Shown here: positions 4,517-5,234 of the stretch, one piece after another
Numbering within the stretch: the stretch's first letter is position 1
How the letters are laid out: every line of letters starts with the position of its first letter
Assembly (NCBI GenBank): GCA_015486445.1
Contig: WFRT01000074.1
Location: forward strand, 1-5,234
Origin: Pseudomonadota bacterium
GTDB lineage: Bacteria > Desulfobacterota > Anaeroferrophillalia > Anaeroferrophillales > Tharpellaceae
Length of the DNA stretch: 5,234 bases
Direction of reading: 5' to 3'
Notes under the pieces: model-generated
Told to the model about the DNA's origin: nothing
The model's input: only the letters and a program-made list of their open reading frames with translations
The model's database searches: none
Made by a program: the position numbers and the translations under genes

Positions 4517-5234
4517 ATGCAGACGATTCTCGTAACCGGCGGCCTCGGCTTTATCGGCAGCAACTTTATTAGGTTTCTGCTCAACGACCTATCCGCCTAC
4601 CGGGTCATCAACCTCGATGCCGCGACCTACGCCGGCAATCCCGCCAACCTCAGGGAGCTCGAAAACGATCCCCGCTACCTTTTCGTGCACGGCGACATCG
4701 GCGACCGGCAGCTGGCCGACCAGATTATGGCCGGGGATCAGCCCGATTTTATCGTCAATTTCGCGGCCGAATCCCATGTCGACCGCTCGATCACGGGTCC
4801 CGCAGCCTTCATTGAAACCAACATCAACGGCACCTTCACCCTGCTCGAGGCCTTTCGGGCTCACTGCGAGGCCGGCAACCGGTGCCGCTTCCTGCAGGTC
4901 TCAACCGACGAGGTCTACGGTTCCCTCGGGGCTGAGGGTTATTTCCGCGAGGACACCCCGTACAGCCCCAACAGCCCCTATGCCGCCAGCAAGGCCGCGG
5001 CCGACCACCTGGTAAGGGCCTACCGCCACACCTACGGACTCGACACCCTGATTACCAACTGTTCCAACAACTACGGCCCTTACCAGTTTCCCGAAAAACT
5101 GATCCCGCTGATCATCGGCAACGCCCTCGAGGGCAAGTCCCTGCCGGTCTACGGGGACGGCAAGAACGTCCGCGACTGGCTCTACGTCATAGATCACTGC
5201 CGGGCCCTGGAGCTGGTTTTGAGAAAAGCGGACA
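4517..5234 (+). CDS. rfbB: dTDP-glucose 4,6-dehydratase (RfbB/RmlB), 3' end beyond the window
   Basis: The enzyme converts dTDP-glucose to dTDP-4-keto-6-deoxy-D-glucose using tightly bound NAD+, the second step of the dTDP-rhamnose pathway. It acts on the product of the adjacent rfbA. It is an extended short-chain dehydrogenase. The visible 239 residues (family usual about 330-360) show the Rossmann glycines VTGGLGFIG (6-14) and D34 in LDAATYAGN (33-41), which binds the NAD ribose. GDI is at 59-61 and FAAESHVDRSI at 82-92. The catalytic triplet is T130-D131-E132 in STDEVYG. YAASK (155-159) carries the active-site Tyr and Lys. NNYGPYQFPEKLIPLII and GDGKNVRDWLYV follow. The start at 4517 gives the canonical N-terminus; no other start codon is visible upstream in frame. 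There is no convincing Shine-Dalgarno, only GGA 11 nt upstream within a possible stem. The frame is intact to the right edge. rfbC and rfbD would be expected beyond it. Confidence 0.97.
   Translation, partial: MQTILVTGGLGFIGSNFIRFLLNDLSAYRVINLDAATYAGNPANLRELENDPRYLFVHGDIGDRQLADQIMAGDQPDFIVNFAAESHVDRSITGPAAFIETNINGTFTLLEAFRAHCEAGNRCRFLQVSTDEVYGSLGAEGYFREDTPYSPNSPYAASKAAADHLVRAYRHTYGLDTLITNCSNNYGPYQFPEKLIPLIIGNALEGKSLPVYGDGKNVRDWLYVIDHCRALELVLRKAD

Noticed and set aside
4617..5015. 132-residue plus-strand frame inside rfbB
   Set aside because: It is out of frame with the clear RfbB reading frame. Its Pro-, Thr- and Ser-rich composition is typical of an alternate frame in GC-rich DNA.
1..5234. 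CRISPR array, insertion sequence, toxin-antitoxin pair or phage genes
   Set aside because: No regularly spaced repeats, transposase, terminal inverted repeats or recognisable defence or phage proteins were found on either strand.

Overview
The window looks like a piece of a Gram-negative bacterial chromosome carrying surface-polysaccharide genes. The reasons are an NDP-sugar aminotransferase, the first two genes of the dTDP-L-rhamnose pathway (rfbA, rfbB), E. coli-like -35/-10 boxes and Shine-Dalgarno sites, and a tRNA-Asn gene with an encoded CCA end. The gene content and moderately high GC would suit a deltaproteobacterium (Desulfobacterota), but nothing in the window proves this.

Layout, left to right. 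Positions 2-223 hold a possible C-terminal tail of an unrecognised membrane protein. Positions 224-435 are an AT-rich leader with a perfect TATAAT box and small dyads. Positions 436-1566 (+) encode a DegT/DnrJ/EryC1/StrS-family PLP aminotransferase of the EpsN/PglE type. A bidirectional terminator (1615-1650) ends this gene on one strand and the tRNA-Asn(GTT) gene (1657-1732, minus) on the other. The tRNA has its own near-consensus promoter (1744-1772). Positions 1793-2533 (minus) encode an ABC-2-type transporter permease with no ATPase gene beside it. A 191-bp divergent intergenic region (2534-2724) carries candidate promoters in both directions and an 8-bp perfect inverted repeat. Positions 2725-3528 (+) encode a crotonase-fold acyl-CoA enzyme. 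After a 32-nt gap comes rfbA (3561-4454), then a structured 62-nt gap, then rfbB (4517 to beyond the right edge).

How the genes fit together. RfbA makes dTDP-glucose from glucose-1-phosphate and dTTP. RfbB dehydrates it to dTDP-4-keto-6-deoxyglucose, the precursor of dTDP-rhamnose and related deoxysugars. The aminotransferase on the left probably makes an amino-deoxysugar nucleotide for a glycan. The ABC-2 permease and the crotonase are not obviously part of these pathways. The crotonase lacks both classical hydratase glutamates and keeps an acidic residue at the isomerase position.

The aminotransferase gene uses visibly more AT-rich codons than the genes to the right of the tRNA, so a composition change coincides with tRNA-Asn. 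I see no clear novel system. The best leads are the altered crotonase active site, the orphan permease, and the structured control regions at 2596-2671 and 4442-4513.
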